7,334 nt of DNA from Chloroflexota bacterium (GTDB taxonomy: Bacteria; Chloroflexota; UBA5177; JANWHV01): NCBI GenBank assembly GCA_025450375.1, contig JANWHO010000088.1, positions 1 to 7,334 of the forward strand, read 5' to 3'. A program made the position numbers and the translations under genes. Every line of letters starts with the position of its first letter. Positions within the stretch are counted from its first letter, which is position 1. Shown here piece after piece: positions 7,064 to 7,334 of this stretch. The notes under the pieces are model-generated. The model ran no database searches. It was not told the DNA's origin and saw only the letters and a program-made list of their open reading frames with translations.

Positions 7064-7334
7064 ATGCACGAGAGGGGATCGTTCGCGCGGGTAGTACTCA
7101 TAGTCAATACCGGGTCGCGCCACGGCCAGAAGCAGGCCGGCGACGCTCGCCGCCTGCTCCAGGCCGGCGGAGGCGCGGTGGTGGCCCCGGGCGCGCGGGT
7201 CGACGATGGGATGCTGGATGTCTATGCGATCGAACTTCATTCGTGGCGCGCGTTGGCCGGGGTAGCCTGGTCCTTGAAGAGCGGCCGGCTGGTACGCCGC
7301 GACGACGTGCCCTACTGGCGGACACGGCGGGTGC
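7064..7334 (+). pseudogene. Diacylglycerol/lipid kinase (YegS/DagK-like) with its catalytic core deleted, 3'-partial
   Basis: The frame is open from ATG 7064 to the window edge (90 residues); a GTG at 7061 is also possible. GAGGGG at 7054-7059 is a close-spaced ribosome binding site. Residues 10-21 (VVLIVNTGSRHG) match the first strand and N-x-x-S-R-x-G loop that open DAGK-family lipid kinases. Residues 35-56 carry the family's C-terminal signature, seen as GGGAVVAPGARVDDG at 35-49 followed by MLDVYAI. The tail, with GRLVRRDDVPYW (74-85), also fits the end of such kinases. In normal family members of roughly 300 residues these two parts are separated by about 200 residues, which include the GGDGT nucleotide-binding and catalytic loop. 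Here that whole middle is absent, yet the frame is intact. The product cannot be an active kinase. It may be a deletion pseudogene, an assembly collapse, or a reduced protein with another role. The full-length ancestor would have phosphorylated diacylglycerol or a similar lipid. Confidence 0.7.
7132..7157. repeat. Bulged GC hairpin beside the kinase deletion junction
   Basis: GCAGGC-C-GGCG (7132-7142) pairs with CGCCGCCTGC (7148-7157): ten pairs, one bulged C at 7138 and a 5-base loop ACGCT. The 10-mer CAGGCCGGCG occurs in its left arm (7133-7142) and again at 7160-7169, exactly where the two kinase segments meet. Confidence 0.5.

Noticed and set aside
1..7334. CRISPR array, tRNA, rRNA, insertion sequence or phage attachment site
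   Set aside because: I saw no regularly spaced repeats, cloverleaf, transposase motif or terminal inverted repeats anywhere in the window.

Overview
The window is high-GC bacterial DNA with every credible gene on the + strand. Codon style, a very large polytopic membrane protein of repeated helix modules, and a multidomain acyl-activating enzyme together suggest a Chloroflexota-like bacterium. That placement is an impression from family resemblance, not a computed result.

Layout: (1) 3-2603 is the 3' part of a giant multi-pass membrane protein of unknown function, cut by the left window edge. (2) 2604-2798 is a gap with a possible promoter and a GC hairpin. (3) 2799-5501 is a 900-residue fusion of an AMP-forming acyl-activating domain, an acyl carrier domain and a PlsC-type glycerolipid acyltransferase. 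(4) 5502-5843 is non-coding and holds a palindromic element that looks like a dispersed intergenic repeat. (5) 5844-6182 is a small acidic orphan protein. (6) 6237-7016 is a classical short-chain dehydrogenase/reductase with an excellent ribosome binding site. (7) From 7064 to the right edge is an open frame that joins the extreme N-terminus of a diacylglycerol/lipid kinase directly to its C-terminal motif, so the catalytic middle is missing.

The common theme is lipid metabolism at the membrane. The fusion enzyme could activate a fatty acid, hold it on its own carrier domain and pass it to a lysophospholipid or glycerol-phosphate acceptor. The kinase remnant belongs to a family that phosphorylates diacylglycerol or related lipids. 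The reductase has no visible substrate clue. The orphan gene and the reductase are 54 bases apart and are probably co-transcribed.

The points most worth a second look are the in-frame, catalytic-core-less lipid kinase with a strong hairpin and short direct repeat at its junction, and the activation-carrier-transfer domain order of the fusion enzyme.
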